This document shows, piece after piece, positions 52,398 to 61,711 of a DNA stretch of 64,000 nucleotides. Each line of letters opens with the position of its first letter. Position 1 is the stretch's first letter. Origin of the DNA: Paenarthrobacter sp. GOM3. GTDB taxonomy: Bacteria; Actinomycetota; Actinomycetes; Actinomycetales; Micrococcaceae. The stretch spans positions 2,914,001 through 2,978,000 of the forward strand of contig NZ_CP136562.1 in the NCBI RefSeq assembly GCF_018215265.2, read 5' to 3'. A program made the translations under genes and the position numbers. The notes below the pieces were generated by a model. That model saw only the letters and a list, made by a program, of their open reading frames with translations. It searched no databases and had not been told where the DNA came from.

Positions 52398-53108
52398 ATG
52401 AGCTCCTGGAACACCCTCTCCCGCGCCGCGTTCGACCTCGAGACCACCGGGAAGAACTCCCGTTCAGCGCGGATCGTCACCGCATCCATCACGGTGGTGG
52501 ATGAACGCGGGGAGCTCATTGCGGAGCATGAATGGCTGGCGGATCCCGGCGTCGAGATCCCCCTTGAGGCCAGCGAAGTTCACGGAATTTCCACCGAGAA
52601 GGCGCGCGCAGAGGGCCGCCCTGCGGCCGAGGTCACCCGCGAGATAGCCGCAGTTCTTCAGGGACTTTTCGACGACGGCACCCCGGTGATTGCTTTCAAC
52701 GCGAGTTACGATTTCACTGTGCTCGCGGCTGAGTCCGCCCGCTACGGCGTTCCGCAACTGAGCCGCTTCCCCGTCCTGGACCCCTACGTCATGAACAAGC
52801 AGGTGGACCGTTACCGCAAGGGCAAGCGAACCCTGACGGCGCTATGCGAGGAATATGGGGTGGACCTTAACAACGCCCACACGTCAGCTGCGGATGCCCT
52901 GGCAACCTTGAGGGTGCTGGACGCCATGGCCGGCAAGTTTCCCAAGCTGCAGATGCCGGCGTCCACACTCCACCAGTTGCAAGTGGACTGGGCGGCATCG
53001 CAGGCTGCTGATTTCCAGCAGTACCTCCGCCGCAGCAAGCCGACCGCTGTTATCGAGGGCGAATGGCCCGTCCTTCCGCCCGAGGACGCCAGCCGGGGCG
53101 GCTTCTAG
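52398..53108 (+). CDS. DEDDh 3'-5' exonuclease (DNA polymerase III epsilon-like)
   Basis: 236 residues. The DEDDh signature is complete: FDLETTG (Asp13 and Glu15), ASEVHGIS as the family spacer, FNASYDF (third Asp), and NNAHTSAADAL (His and the last Asp) near residues 159-168. There is no BRCT or UvrC domain, so this is a stand-alone nuclease as seen in many actinobacteria. It may act in proofreading or repair, or on RNA; the divergent position to the ATL-adnAB operon supports a DNA role, which is inference. The start is fixed by the leaderless promoter. Confidence 0.92.
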   Translation: MSSWNTLSRAAFDLETTGKNSRSARIVTASITVVDERGELIAEHEWLADPGVEIPLEASEVHGISTEKARAEGRPAAEVTREIAAVLQGLFDDGTPVIAFNASYDFTVLAAESARYGVPQLSRFPVLDPYVMNKQVDRYRKGKRTLTALCEEYGVDLNNAHTSAADALATLRVLDAMAGKFPKLQMPASTLHQLQVDWAASQAADFQQYLRRSKPTAVIEGEWPVLPPEDASRGGF

Positions 53109-53447
53109 CCGCAACGCACGTACGGGGAACCGTCGCACGCGGATTACGTTCTGCGACGCAAGTCACAAGGGACTTCGGGAACCTCCACCAGGGGTCCAGT
53201 CGTGCGCGGATTCCACGATGGTGCCAGCCTCCTGAATACTCCGGCGTCCATGCGGTTTCGCAAGGGAACTTTATTCGAATAAATCGAGGGTAAGCAACCA
53301 CTTATTCGATTCACTATGCGTTGGTGCCCTGGTGACATAATTAAGTTTGGCGGGTTGAAGTCTGCTAGGGCAGCCAACTTTCGTTTCGCTGCCGTGTTCC
53401 CCGCCCAACGCGATACGTCTCCGTGACCCGATGAAAGTGATTTCTTC
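53109..53447 (+). promoter_or_regulatory. Leader and upstream region of the amino-acid transporter operon
   Basis: 339 bases without a gene. A stem CGTCGCA / TGCGACG (53131-53158) may terminate the exonuclease message. TTATTCGAATAA (53271-53282) is a perfect 12-bp palindrome, and TTATTCGA recurs at 53302, 31 bp away. Downstream, the leader contains CTGC-TAGG-GCAG (53362-53373), and the segment TTGGCGGG (53347-53354) can pair with CCCGCCCAA further on (53398-53406), which excludes the smaller hairpins. I cannot match it to a known riboswitch. Confidence 0.5.
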
Positions 53448-54398
53448 ATGAAATTCAAAGCCCCTAAGTGGCTGTCTGTCGCCCCCGTGGCCGCAGCCCT
53501 GGTGATTTCCCTGGCAGCATGCGGCGGTGGATCCTCCACCCCGAGCGGCACCCCCACTGACGCCCTCGCCGGCAGCGACCAGAAGAGCCTGGACTCCTTC
53601 ACCACCGCTGACGTCACCCCCTTGGACAAGATCGACAAGTCCAAGCTCGGCCTCATCACTGACGGCACCCTTCGCGTCGGCACCCTCTCCGACGCCCCGC
53701 CCAACATCTTCATTGATCCTTCCGGCAAGTTCACCGGCTACGACAATGAACTGCTCCGCGCCATCGGCGACAAGCTGGGCCTGAAGGTCGAATTCGCGTC
53801 GACTGACTTCTCAGCGCTGCTCTCCCAGGTGGGCAACAAGCAGTTCGACGTCGGATCCTCCTCGATCTCCACCACGGACGCCCGCCGCAAGACGGTCGGA
53901 TTCACCAACGGCTACGACTTCGGCTACATGGCCGTCGTGACCAAAAAGGATTCCAAGGTGACCGGCTTCGCCGACATCAAGGAAGGCCTGCGCATCGGCG
54001 TTGTCCAGGGCACCGTCCAGGATGACTACATGACCAACACGCTCAAGATCGAGCCCGTCCGTTTCCCTGACTACAACACCGTTTACGGCAACGTAAAGAA
54101 CGGCCAGATCGACGCTTGGGTTGCACCGTCGCAGCAGGCCGAAGGTCAAGTCAAGGAAGGCGACAACACCAAGATCGCCGAGAAGGTTGTCAACACCCAG
54201 AACTTCACCGCATATGCCGTGAACAAGGACAACAAGCCGCTGATCGACGCCCTGAACTCCGGTTTGGACGCTGTCATCGCCGACGGCACGTGGGCCAAGC
54301 TCACGGCCGAGTGGTACAAGGACCGTCCGACTGCTGCTGAGCAGACCCCCCAGGGCTGGAAGCCGGGCAGCAAGGCCGTCCAGATCCCCGCCAAGTAA
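53448..54398 (+). CDS. Polar amino-acid ABC transporter substrate-binding lipoprotein (SBP_bac_3)
   Basis: 316 residues, ATG start. A lipoprotein signal (lipobox LAAC, Cys25) is followed by a Gly/Ser/Thr linker. The binding protein fold is the family-3 type: KLGLITDGTLRVGTLSDAPPNIFIDPSGKFTGYDNELLRAIGDKLGLKVEF, then STTDARRKTVGFTNGYDFGYMAVV and GDNTKIAEKVVN. Acidic, neutral or sulfur-containing amino acids are usual ligands; the ligand is not deducible. It is the first gene of an operon with a permease and an ATPase. Confidence 0.93.
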   Translation: MKFKAPKWLSVAPVAAALVISLAACGGGSSTPSGTPTDALAGSDQKSLDSFTTADVTPLDKIDKSKLGLITDGTLRVGTLSDAPPNIFIDPSGKFTGYDNELLRAIGDKLGLKVEFASTDFSALLSQVGNKQFDVGSSSISTTDARRKTVGFTNGYDFGYMAVVTKKDSKVTGFADIKEGLRIGVVQGTVQDDYMTNTLKIEPVRFPDYNTVYGNVKNGQIDAWVAPSQQAEGQVKEGDNTKIAEKVVNTQNFTAYAVNKDNKPLIDALNSGLDAVIADGTWAKLTAEWYKDRPTAAEQTPQGWKPGSKAVQIPAK

Positions 54399-54410
54399 CC
54401 CGGACGTTCC

Positions 54411-55175
54411 ATGGATATCCTCAACCAACTGGCCGAAAGCTTTTTTGACTGGAAGGCGATAGGCGAAGTCCTTCCCAAGATGTTCGCCGTCGGCTTGCCC
54501 AACACCATCGTGCTGGCTGTCGTCTCCGGCGTCATCGGGACAGCGCTCGGGATGCTGCTTGCCCTCATGGGGATTTCCCGGAACGCTGCGGCACGGTGGA
54601 TAGCCCGCATCTACACTGACATTCTCCGCGGGCTTCCACCGGTGCTGACCATCCTGGTGATCGGTTTCGGTTTCGGCCCGATCATTCGTGAACTCACGGG
54701 CTCAACCAGCCCGTACCCCATGGCCATTGCGGCGCTGTCCCTGATGTCTGGTGCCTACATCGGTGAGATCTTCCGATCCGGCATCCAGAGCGTGGACAAG
54801 GGCCAACTGGAGGCTACCCGCGCCCTCGGGTTCAGCTACGGTTCCTCCATGCGCCTGGTAGTGGTCCCACAGGGTATCCGCCGCGTGCTCCCGGCCCTGG
54901 TCAACCAGTTCATCGCGTTGATCAAGGAATCGTCGCTGGTCTTCATGTTGGGCCTCTTGGCAACTGAGCGTGAGATCTTCCAGATCGGCAAGGACGCGGC
55001 GGCCAACACAGGCAATCTGTCCCCCTATGTAGCTGCCGCCATCTTCTACCTGGCACTGACCATTCCGCTCACCCACTTCGTGAACTGGATTGATGGCCGG
55101 ATGCGGACCGGCCGTCCGGAGAAGAAGGAACCGGACGAAGCAGCAGCCGTCGTTGGAAAAGGAGCCCAAGCATGA
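54411..55175 (+). CDS. Amino-acid ABC transporter permease (HisM/GlnP type)
   Basis: 254 residues, 12 bases after the binding-protein gene. Five to six transmembrane helices, with the His/Glu/Gln/Arg-opine permease signature [16 protein letters not shown] and the EAA loop [44 protein letters not shown]. Only one permease gene is present, so it should work as a homodimer. It overlaps the ATPase gene by 4 bases. Confidence 0.94.
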   Translation: MDILNQLAESFFDWKAIGEVLPKMFAVGLPNTIVLAVVSGVIGTALGMLLALMGISRNAAARWIARIYTDILRGLPPVLTILVIGFGFGPIIRELTGSTSPYPMAIAALSLMSGAYIGEIFRSGIQSVDKGQLEATRALGFSYGSSMRLVVVPQGIRRVLPALVNQFIALIKESSLVFMLGLLATEREIFQIGKDAAANTGNLSPYVAAAIFYLALTIPLTHFVNWIDGRMRTGRPEKKEPDEAAAVVGKGAQA

Positions 55176-55909
55176 GTGAATTCGTTTCAGGCACATTGAC
55201 GGCCAAGAACATCCACTTGTCCTTCGGCAGCAACCACGTCCTGCGTGGCATCGACCTGCACGTCGAGAAGGGCACCACCGCCTCGGTGATTGGTCCTTCA
55301 GGTTCGGGCAAGTCGACGCTGCTTCGCGTCATGAACCGGCTCATCGAGCCGGACCAGGGCGACATCCTGCTTGACGGGCGCTCGGTTCTCAAGGACAACC
55401 CTGATGAGCTGCGCCGCCGGATCGGCATGGTCTTCCAGCAGTTCAACCTGTTCCCGCACAAGACGGTGGCCGAGAACATCTCGCTGGCACTGCGCAAACT
55501 CCGTGGCATGTCCAAGGAGCAGGCGCGGGACGAGGCCCTGAACCAGCTGGACCTGGTGGGGTTGAAGCACAAAGCGGATTCCCGGCCAGCCAACCTCTCA
55601 GGTGGCCAGCAGCAGCGTGTGGCTATTGCCCGCGCGCTGGCCATGAAGCCGGAGGTGATGTTCTTCGACGAGGCAACATCTGCGTTGGACCCGGAGCTCG
55701 TCAAGGGCGTCCTGGCCCTCATGACTGACCTGGCCAAGGGTGGCATGACCATGGTGGTGGTGACGCACGAGATGGGCTTCTCCCGCAACGTTTCCGATGT
55801 GGTGACCTTCATGGATGCCGGTGTTGTGGTGGAGTCGGGTCCGCCGGAACAGCTGTTCACGGATCCGCGCACGGAACGCCTCCAGGGCTTCCTTTCGGAC
55901 GTCCTCTAG
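55172..55909 (+). CDS. Amino-acid ABC transporter ATP-binding protein (GlnQ type)
   Basis: 245 residues. Walker A GPSGSGKS (about 40-47), Q-loop, signature [15 protein letters not shown], Walker [16 protein letters not shown]-loop [12 protein letters not shown], all of the polar amino-acid family. It overlaps the permease gene by 4 bases (ATGA). Completes a three-gene importer. Confidence 0.95.
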   Translation: MSEFVSGTLTAKNIHLSFGSNHVLRGIDLHVEKGTTASVIGPSGSGKSTLLRVMNRLIEPDQGDILLDGRSVLKDNPDELRRRIGMVFQQFNLFPHKTVAENISLALRKLRGMSKEQARDEALNQLDLVGLKHKADSRPANLSGGQQQRVAIARALAMKPEVMFFDEATSALDPELVKGVLALMTDLAKGGMTMVVVTHEMGFSRNVSDVVTFMDAGVVVESGPPEQLFTDPRTERLQGFLSDVL

Positions 55910-55928
55910 AAGCTACCCAAGCAACAAG

Positions 55929-55975
55929 AAACCCCGCCTTGCACGCCCCCTTCGGGGCTGCGCGAGGCGGGGTTT
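55929..55975. terminator. Bidirectional terminator
   Basis: AAACCCCGCCT / AGGCGGGGTTT is an 11-bp perfect outer stem, with an inner CCCC-TT-CGGGG hairpin. It lies between the convergent transporter operon and GH3 gene. Confidence 0.9.
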
Positions 55976-55995
55976 GGTGCGTTGGGAACCAGAAG

Positions 55996-57282
55996 CTACT
56001 GGCCGGCCTTGACCCGCAGTACCGTCAGCGCGGCGGCGTCCACCTTGGCACGGAAGGCCGGATCCGTTTGCGCCTTCTTCACCACAGCCTGGTGCATGGC
56101 GGGGATGCTGGCGGGATCGGCGCACACCAGCATGGTTCCCCCGGCGGCAAAGAAATTCAGTGCCCGGTCCGCATCCGTCCATGCTTTCAACTGCGCGGCG
56201 CTGCAGAGGTCATCCGACACAACTATTCCCGTGAACCCGGCGTCGGTACGCAGCATAGTCTCCATGATGGTCGGAGAAAACGGTGCGATATTGGCGGGAT
56301 CGATCTTGTCGTAGTAGGCATTTGAGACCATGACCCACCGGGCGCCACCTTTGATGGCCGCCTGGAACGGCTCCAGGGCGGGATCATTGCGTGTGGTGGC
56401 AGTGTCGCGGACCTCGCTGCTTACGTCGGTGTTCGGAACCACGCGGCCCAAGCCCGGGAAGTGTTTCACCACCGGAGCGACGCCGGCATCCTTCATGCCG
56501 TCGGCGAAAGCATTGCCCAACACCGAAACGTCGTGGGGCGTGAAGCCGTACTCACGCTGGAACTGGCCGATCGGGGCGTTGGACGGCGCAAATTCGAGAC
56601 TCGTGACGGTATCGAGGACGGGGGCCAGGTTCACGTTGACGCCAACGCTGCGTAGCTCCTTGCCCCAGACAGCGGCATCTGCGCGCAGCTTGGCAGGCCC
56701 AGCTCCGGCCTGCACCAGCGCTGTGGGCATCTGCGAGAAACCAGGACCGGACAGGACCTGCACAAAACCCCCTTCCTGGTCTGTGGCAACCGACAGTGGC
56801 AAACCACCGGTCGTGGCAGCGGAGACCGTGCTGGTCAACGATGACACCACGGAGGCTGCCGGCGCCGTTCCGGCTTTGCTGCGTCCGCTCAAGTACACGT
56901 TTCCCACGTGATAGCTGTTCAGCGCCTCCATGGTTGCAGGCTCCACGCCGGTGGCCTTGGCAGCGACCATGAACAACTGTCCAACACGCTGTTCCAAGTC
57001 CAAGGTGGCCAGCTGCTGTTCAGCCGCGGATGGGGCGCTCGTCGTCGGCGTTGGGGCTGGAGCAGGAGCCGCTGGAGCGGACGACGGTGCGGATGGCGTT
57101 GCCGCCGCGGTGCTGGGGACCGGTGCGGCTGATGACGGGGAAGAAGAGGCCGACGGCGACGCCTGCGCCGGGGTCGGGGCGGAACCGCCACTGCCTGCAG
57201 AGCAGCCGGACGCCATGGCGAGGAAAGCTCCAGCCGCCGCGATGCTCATTCCGAGGGATGCAATTGTCTGGGTCTTGCGCAT
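55996..57282 (-). CDS. Glycoside hydrolase family 3 lipoprotein (NagZ-like)
   Basis: 428 residues. Lipoprotein signal with Cys27 (MASGC), a long Ser/Ala/Pro/Thr linker to about residue 85, then one GH3 catalytic domain with KHFPGLGRVVPNTD and the nucleophile Asp in GIVVSDDLCSAA. NagZ-type enzymes remove beta-N-acetylglucosamine from cell-wall fragments; here the protein is outside the membrane. The His that acts as the catalytic acid in classical NagZ (DSH motif) is absent: the matching stretch is NTDVSSEV. Many actinobacterial homologues share this difference, so the activity may differ. Confidence 0.88.
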   Translation of the reverse strand: MRKTQTIASLGMSIAAAGAFLAMASGCSAGSGGSAPTPAQASPSASSSPSSAAPVPSTAAATPSAPSSAPAAPAPAPTPTTSAPSAAEQQLATLDLEQRVGQLFMVAAKATGVEPATMEALNSYHVGNVYLSGRSKAGTAPAASVVSSLTSTVSAATTGGLPLSVATDQEGGFVQVLSGPGFSQMPTALVQAGAGPAKLRADAAVWGKELRSVGVNVNLAPVLDTVTSLEFAPSNAPIGQFQREYGFTPHDVSVLGNAFADGMKDAGVAPVVKHFPGLGRVVPNTDVSSEVRDTATTRNDPALEPFQAAIKGGARWVMVSNAYYDKIDPANIAPFSPTIMETMLRTDAGFTGIVVSDDLCSAAQLKAWTDADRALNFFAAGGTMLVCADPASIPAMHQAVVKKAQTDPAFRAKVDAAALTVLRVKAGQ

Positions 57283-57347
57283 GGTAAACCGTTAATTCGT
57301 TGGGGTTGGGTTTCCATCTACGAGCCTACCCCGTGCAGGTACAACAA

Positions 57348-57384
57348 TGCCCCGGGGAGCTACCTGGGGCAGCTCCCCGGGGCA
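57348..57384 (-). terminator. Terminator of the heme operon
   Basis: A 14-bp perfect stem (TGCCCCGGGGAGCT / AGCTCCCCGGGGCA) with a 9-base loop starts 12 bases after the hemL stop on the minus strand. Confidence 0.88.
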
Positions 57385-57395
57385 CGGTGGCCAGG

Positions 57396-58715
57396 TCAGG
57401 CCGAGGCGGCCGCAGCAGCTTTCGCAGCTGCCGGGAGTGCGTCGAAGATCCGGCTCATTGCCGCGTCGTCGTGGGCTGCAGACAGGAACCATGCTTCGAA
57501 GACGGACGGCGGAAGATAGACACCAGAGTCCAGCATGGAGTGGAAGAACGGCGCGTAGCGGAACGATTCCTGGGCTTGGGCGTCGTCGTAGTTGTGCACG
57601 CCGTGGGCGGAGGTGCCGAACGCGACGGAGAACAGGTTGCCTGCCCTCTGGATGGAGTGGTCTACTCCGGCGGCGTCCAGGGCGGACGACAGAGCCGCTG
57701 AAAGCTCCAGCGAACGGGCATCAACGTGAGCGTAGACCTCAGGCGTCGCGTTCGTCAGCGTCGCGACGCCGGCGGCCATGGCCACCGGGTTCCCGGACAA
57801 TGTTCCGGCTTGGTAGACCGGACCAACCGGAGCGAGGTAGTCCATGACGTCGGCACGGCCGCCAAGTGCCGCCGTCGGCATACCGCCACCGATGACCTTG
57901 CCGAAGGTGAGAAGGTCCGGTGCCCAGCCTTCCTGGCGGCCGGTCAGACCCCAGTAGCCGGCGTGGCCGGTACGGAATCCCGTGAGGACTTCGTCGAGGA
58001 TGAGCAGCGCACCGTGTTCCTTGGTGATCCGGGAGAGTCCGGCGTTGAAGCCCTCCCCCGGGGTGACGACGCCCATGTTGGCCGGAGCCGCTTCAGTGAT
58101 GACGGCCGCGATGTTTTCGCCATGGGCGGCAAAGGCAGCTTCGACGGCGGCGAGGTCGTTGTAGGGCAGCACCAGGGTTTCCGCCGCAGTAGCTTCGGTA
58201 ACACCTGCCGAGCCAGGCAATGCCAAGGTAGCGACGCCCGAACCGGCCGCGGCGAGCAGGCCATCGAGGTGGCCGTGGTAGCAGCCGGCGAACTTGATGA
58301 TCAGGTTGCGGCCGGTGTAGCCGCGGGCCAGGCGCACAGCCGTCATGGTGGCTTCAGTGCCGGTGGACACCATCCGGAGGCGTTCGACGGCGGAGACACG
58401 TTCCTTGACGATGGCGGCCAGGTTCGCTTCATCCGGAGTGGAGGCACCGAAGGAAAGGCCACGGTCCACGGCCGCGTGGACGGCGTCGAGGACGGCTGGG
58501 TGGGCATGGCCCAGCAAGGCCGGCCCCCAGGAGCACACAAGGTCAACGTATTCCTTGCCGTCTGCATCCGTGAGGTAGGCACCCTTGGCCGAAACCATGA
58601 ACTTCGGGTTTCCACCCACGGATCCGAAGGCACGGACCGGGGAGTTCACGCCACCGGGCATAAGGGACCGGGCGCGGTCGAAGAGCTGGTCGGAGACGGG
58701 GGTGTTTGAAGTCAT
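57396..58715 (-). CDS. hemL: Glutamate-1-semialdehyde 2,1-aminomutase
   Basis: 439 residues, a PLP enzyme of aminotransferase class III that turns glutamate-1-semialdehyde into 5-aminolevulinate, the start of the C5 heme route. Visible: [37 protein letters not shown] and the Schiff-base Lys in [13 protein letters not shown]. Last gene of the heme operon on the minus strand, 43 bases after the LLM oxidoreductase gene. The neighbouring hemA and hemE genes are not in the window. Confidence 0.96.
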   Translation of the reverse strand: MTSNTPVSDQLFDRARSLMPGGVNSPVRAFGSVGGNPKFMVSAKGAYLTDADGKEYVDLVCSWGPALLGHAHPAVLDAVHAAVDRGLSFGASTPDEANLAAIVKERVSAVERLRMVSTGTEATMTAVRLARGYTGRNLIIKFAGCYHGHLDGLLAAAGSGVATLALPGSAGVTEATAAETLVLPYNDLAAVEAAFAAHGENIAAVITEAAPANMGVVTPGEGFNAGLSRITKEHGALLILDEVLTGFRTGHAGYWGLTGRQEGWAPDLLTFGKVIGGGMPTAALGGRADVMDYLAPVGPVYQAGTLSGNPVAMAAGVATLTNATPEVYAHVDARSLELSAALSSALDAAGVDHSIQRAGNLFSVAFGTSAHGVHNYDDAQAQESFRYAPFFHSMLDSGVYLPPSVFEAWFLSAAHDDAAMSRIFDALPAAAKAAAAASA

Positions 58716-58758
58716 GGTTCCTATTCTTTCAGTGATTCATCAACGGCAGGGCCGTCGC

Positions 58759-59838
58759 CTATGGAGCCTCGGCAAGCAGCTCGGTGACCCGTGGGGCTAC
58801 CTGTGTGCCGTAAAGCTCGATGCAGCGCATCATGGACTGGTGCGGCAGCGTCCCGTTGCTGTATTTGAGGTCGAAGCGGTCCACTCCGAGGTTCCGCTTC
58901 AGCAGGGCGATCTTCTGCGCCACGGTTTCCGGAGAGCCAACGTAGAGCGCGCCTTCGGGGCCGCACATCGCATCGAATTCACCCCTGTTGCCCGGGCCCC
59001 AGCCACGCTCGGCCCCGATCCTGTTGCGCTGCTCAAGCCAGTGCGGGAAGAGTTCTTCGCGGGCGGCCTCGTCGGTATCGGCGATGAAACCCGGTGAGTG
59101 TGTTGCGATCTGGCGCATCGGATGGCCGTACTTGCCCATTGCCTCTCGGTAGAGATTCACCAAAGGCGCAAAGCGGCGGGGCTCTCCCCCGATGATGGCG
59201 AAAATGATCGGGTATCCGTATTCAGCACAGCGCAGGACTGATTCGGGTGTTCCCCCGACGCCGATCCAGGCGGGCAACAGATGGTGCTGCAGCTTTGGGT
59301 ACACCTGGAGTCCGCTGACGTTGGGCCGCGTGCGTCCTTCCCAATGGACGGGTTTCTGCGCCCGTACTTTGTCGAACAGCTCGAGCTTTTCCTCGAAGAG
59401 GACCTCGTAATCGGCCAGGTCCAGGCCGAACAGCGGGAAGGACTCCACGAAGGAGCCCCTTCCGAGCATCACTTCGGCCCTGCCATCCGATATCGCATCC
59501 ACCGTCGCGAACCGTTGGAACACCCTGATGGGATCATCTGAGCTCAGCACCGTGACCGCCGAGCCAAGTCGGATCCGGGATGTCACGGCCGCTGCCGCAG
59601 CAAGGAAAACTTCCGGTGCGGACACGGCAAAGTCACGGCGGTGGTGCTCACCGACGCCAAAAGCGTGGATGCCGACGGCGTCCGCCAGTTTTGCTTCTTC
59701 GAGCAGCTCCCTCAGGACTTGCGCGTGTTCCTTGGGATTGCCGTCGGCGTCGAGTCCTGCGTCGCCGAAGGTGTTTAGCCCGAGCAGGATCTGGTTCGCC
59801 GCTACCGGCGCGGTGGGGTCGGAGGAAACGGAGGTCAT
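58759..59838 (-). CDS. LLM-class flavin-dependent oxidoreductase
   Basis: 359 residues, bacterial luciferase-like TIM barrel. Features: GLNTFGDAG near the N-terminus, FGVGEHHRRDFAVSAP, RIRLGSAVTVLSSDDPIRVFQRFATVDAISDGRAEVMLGRGSF, and the C-terminal YVGSPETVAQKIA motif. Such proteins use FMNH2 or F420H2. Its ATG overlaps the hemB stop by 1 base (TGATG), so it is translated as part of the heme operon although no heme step is known for this family. A role in flavin/heme redox supply is speculation. Confidence 0.9.
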   Translation of the reverse strand: MTSVSSDPTAPVAANQILLGLNTFGDAGLDADGNPKEHAQVLRELLEEAKLADAVGIHAFGVGEHHRRDFAVSAPEVFLAAAAAVTSRIRLGSAVTVLSSDDPIRVFQRFATVDAISDGRAEVMLGRGSFVESFPLFGLDLADYEVLFEEKLELFDKVRAQKPVHWEGRTRPNVSGLQVYPKLQHHLLPAWIGVGGTPESVLRCAEYGYPIIFAIIGGEPRRFAPLVNLYREAMGKYGHPMRQIATHSPGFIADTDEAAREELFPHWLEQRNRIGAERGWGPGNRGEFDAMCGPEGALYVGSPETVAQKIALLKRNLGVDRFDLKYSNGTLPHQSMMRCIELYGTQVAPRVTELLAEAP

Positions 59839-60818
59839 CAGGACTCCTTCAGCCAGCCTGCCAGTTCGGAGGCCCAGTAGGTCAGTACGGTATCGGCGCC
59901 GGCCCGCTTGATCCCCAGCACGGACTCGGTGATGGCACCACGCCTGTCGATCCAGCCGTTGGCGGCAGCCGCTTCGATCATGGCGTACTCGCCTGAAATT
60001 TGGTAGGCCGAGACGGGTACCGGGCTCATGGCTGCGACGTCGGCAAGGATGTCCAGGTAGCTCATGGCCGGCTTGACCATGACCATGTCCGCCCCTTCCT
60101 CCAGGTCCAGCTCAACTTCGAGGATGGCTTCGCGACGGTTGGCCGCGTCCATCTGGTAGGTTCGGCGGTCACCCTTCAGCTGGGAATCAACGGCTTCACG
60201 GAACGGGCCGTAGAAAGCGGACGCATACTTGGCTGCGTACGCCAGGACAGCGGTGTTCTTGTGGCCGGATTCCTCCAGCGCTTGCCTGATGACGGCGATC
60301 TGGCCGTCCATCATGCCCGACGGGCCCAGGACGTGCGCGCCGGCGTCAGCTTGGGCCACCGCCATCTGCCCGTAGATCTCCAACGTGGCGTCATTGTCCA
60401 CGTAGCCCTCGGCGTCCAATACACCGCAGTGGCCGTGGTCGGTGAACTCGTCCAGGCAAACATCGCCCATGATCACCAGGTCGTCACCGACCTCGGCTTT
60501 GACGTCGCGGATTGCCTTGTTCAGGACACCGTCAGGGTCAAGGGAAGCAGTGCCCTGCGCGTCCCGCACTGCGGGTACGCCGAAGAGCATGATGCCGCCC
60601 ACACCCAGCTGCACGGCCTCGGCGGCAGCGCGCTTCAGGGAGTCGGTAGTGTGCTGGACGACGCCCGGCATGGAGCTGATGGGGCTCGGTTCGGTAAGGC
60701 CCTCCCGGATGAAGGCCGGGAGGATCAGGTCTGCGGGGGCCAGCCGGTTCTCGGCGGTCAGCCTGCGCATGGCGGGAGTTGTGCGCAAGCGGCGGGGACG
60801 ATGGTTTGGAAAGCTCAT
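59838..60818 (-). CDS. hemB: Porphobilinogen synthase (5-aminolevulinate dehydratase)
   Basis: 326 residues; condenses two 5-aminolevulinate molecules to porphobilinogen. The active-site Lys pair is in [16 protein letters not shown] and [12 protein letters not shown]. The metal loop reads [16 protein letters not shown]: only two of the three zinc Cys of the zinc-dependent class remain, with Asp in place of the middle one, which suggests the magnesium-stimulated or metal-relaxed class. Coupled with hemD (its start overlaps the hemD stop) and with the LLM gene. Confidence 0.96.
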   Translation of the reverse strand: MSFPNHRPRRLRTTPAMRRLTAENRLAPADLILPAFIREGLTEPSPISSMPGVVQHTTDSLKRAAAEAVQLGVGGIMLFGVPAVRDAQGTASLDPDGVLNKAIRDVKAEVGDDLVIMGDVCLDEFTDHGHCGVLDAEGYVDNDATLEIYGQMAVAQADAGAHVLGPSGMMDGQIAVIRQALEESGHKNTAVLAYAAKYASAFYGPFREAVDSQLKGDRRTYQMDAANRREAILEVELDLEEGADMVMVKPAMSYLDILADVAAMSPVPVSAYQISGEYAMIEAAAANGWIDRRGAITESVLGIKRAGADTVLTYWASELAGWLKES

Positions 60819-61711
60819 TGCGGGTTCCCTTCGTTGGCGAAAACAGATTCCAGGGCGGCCACGATGCCGTCCGGTGTTGGTTCTTTGGCGGTGGCAGCAA
60901 CGGTGAGTCCGAGCTGGGAGGCTGCCGCCGCCGTCGGACGTCCAATGGCGATGACCTGGCAGCGGCCCAGTTCCGGAAAGTCCCTCGCGATGCGCCGTGC
61001 GCCGCTGGGCGAGGCGAGCACCACTGCGTCCATCGTGCCGGCGTCGAGGGCCTCACGCGCTTCCGCGGGGCTCACCATCCGCGGCGTGTGGTCTTGAACC
61101 ACGACGGCGGACGGCAGTTCCGCCGTCAGGCGACGCTCAGTGCGGGCCGGGTAATCAACGGTGTGATAGGCGGTCACGGCGGTGACATCGGCGCCCTTGG
61201 CGGCCAGGCCTTCACGGAGGCCCGGTGCGGCGATATCGGCCTGGGGCAGGAAGACCTGCTCGGGCGCCATTGTCCAGAGGCCAAGGAGGCCCTCGGCCGA
61301 CTGTGCCTCGGTTGGGGCCAGCGCTACTGCGAGTCCAACGGATTCCAGAGCCCGCCTTGACGACTCGCCAATGGTAGCCACCCTGGTGCCGGCCGGGACC
61401 AGATGGGCAAGGGCGACACCGCGTTCGGCAGCCTGCTCCAGGAGGACCCGCACGGTGGTGATGCTGCTGACCACCAGCCAGTCGAAACCTCCCGCTGACA
61501 ACCGGTCAACAGCGGCATCCAAGGGCGATTGGTCTTCGGCCCGTTCAAAGTCGATCAGTGGAAGCACTATTGGCTCCGCGCCAGCTCCGGTTAGGAGCGA
61601 AGCCAAAGCCCGGGCGCGGTCGGCGGTCCTGGTAACCAGGATGCGCCGGCCAGCCAGGGCCTTTGGTTCCAGGGGCTTAGGATGCGGCAAGGTCCGCAAT
61701 CTCCGCGGCAC
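60815..61711 (-). CDS. hemD: Uroporphyrinogen-III synthase
   Basis: 298 residues from a GTG inside the end of hemC (34-base overlap); TTG codons at 61699 and 61690 are alternative starts. It closes and inverts ring D of hydroxymethylbilane. The two-domain alpha/beta layout is visible through [49 protein letters not shown], and [35 protein letters not shown]. HemD is poorly conserved, so the operon position between hemC and hemB supports the assignment. Confidence 0.92.
   Translation of the reverse strand: MPRRLRTLPHPKPLEPKALAGRRILVTRTADRARALASLLTGAGAEPIVLPLIDFERAEDQSPLDAAVDRLSAGGFDWLVVSSITTVRVLLEQAAERGVALAHLVPAGTRVATIGESSRRALESVGLAVALAPTEAQSAEGLLGLWTMAPEQVFLPQADIAAPGLREGLAAKGADVTAVTAYHTVDYPARTERRLTAELPSAVVVQDHTPRMVSPAEAREALDAGTMDAVVLASPSGARRIARDFPELGRCQVIAIGRPTAAAASQLGLTVAATAKEPTPDGIVAALESVFANEGNPQ

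Noticed and set aside
53341..53447. Known riboswitch (SAM-IV, glutamine, glycine)
   Set aside because: None of the conserved core sequences of these classes is recognisable; only generic hairpins are present.
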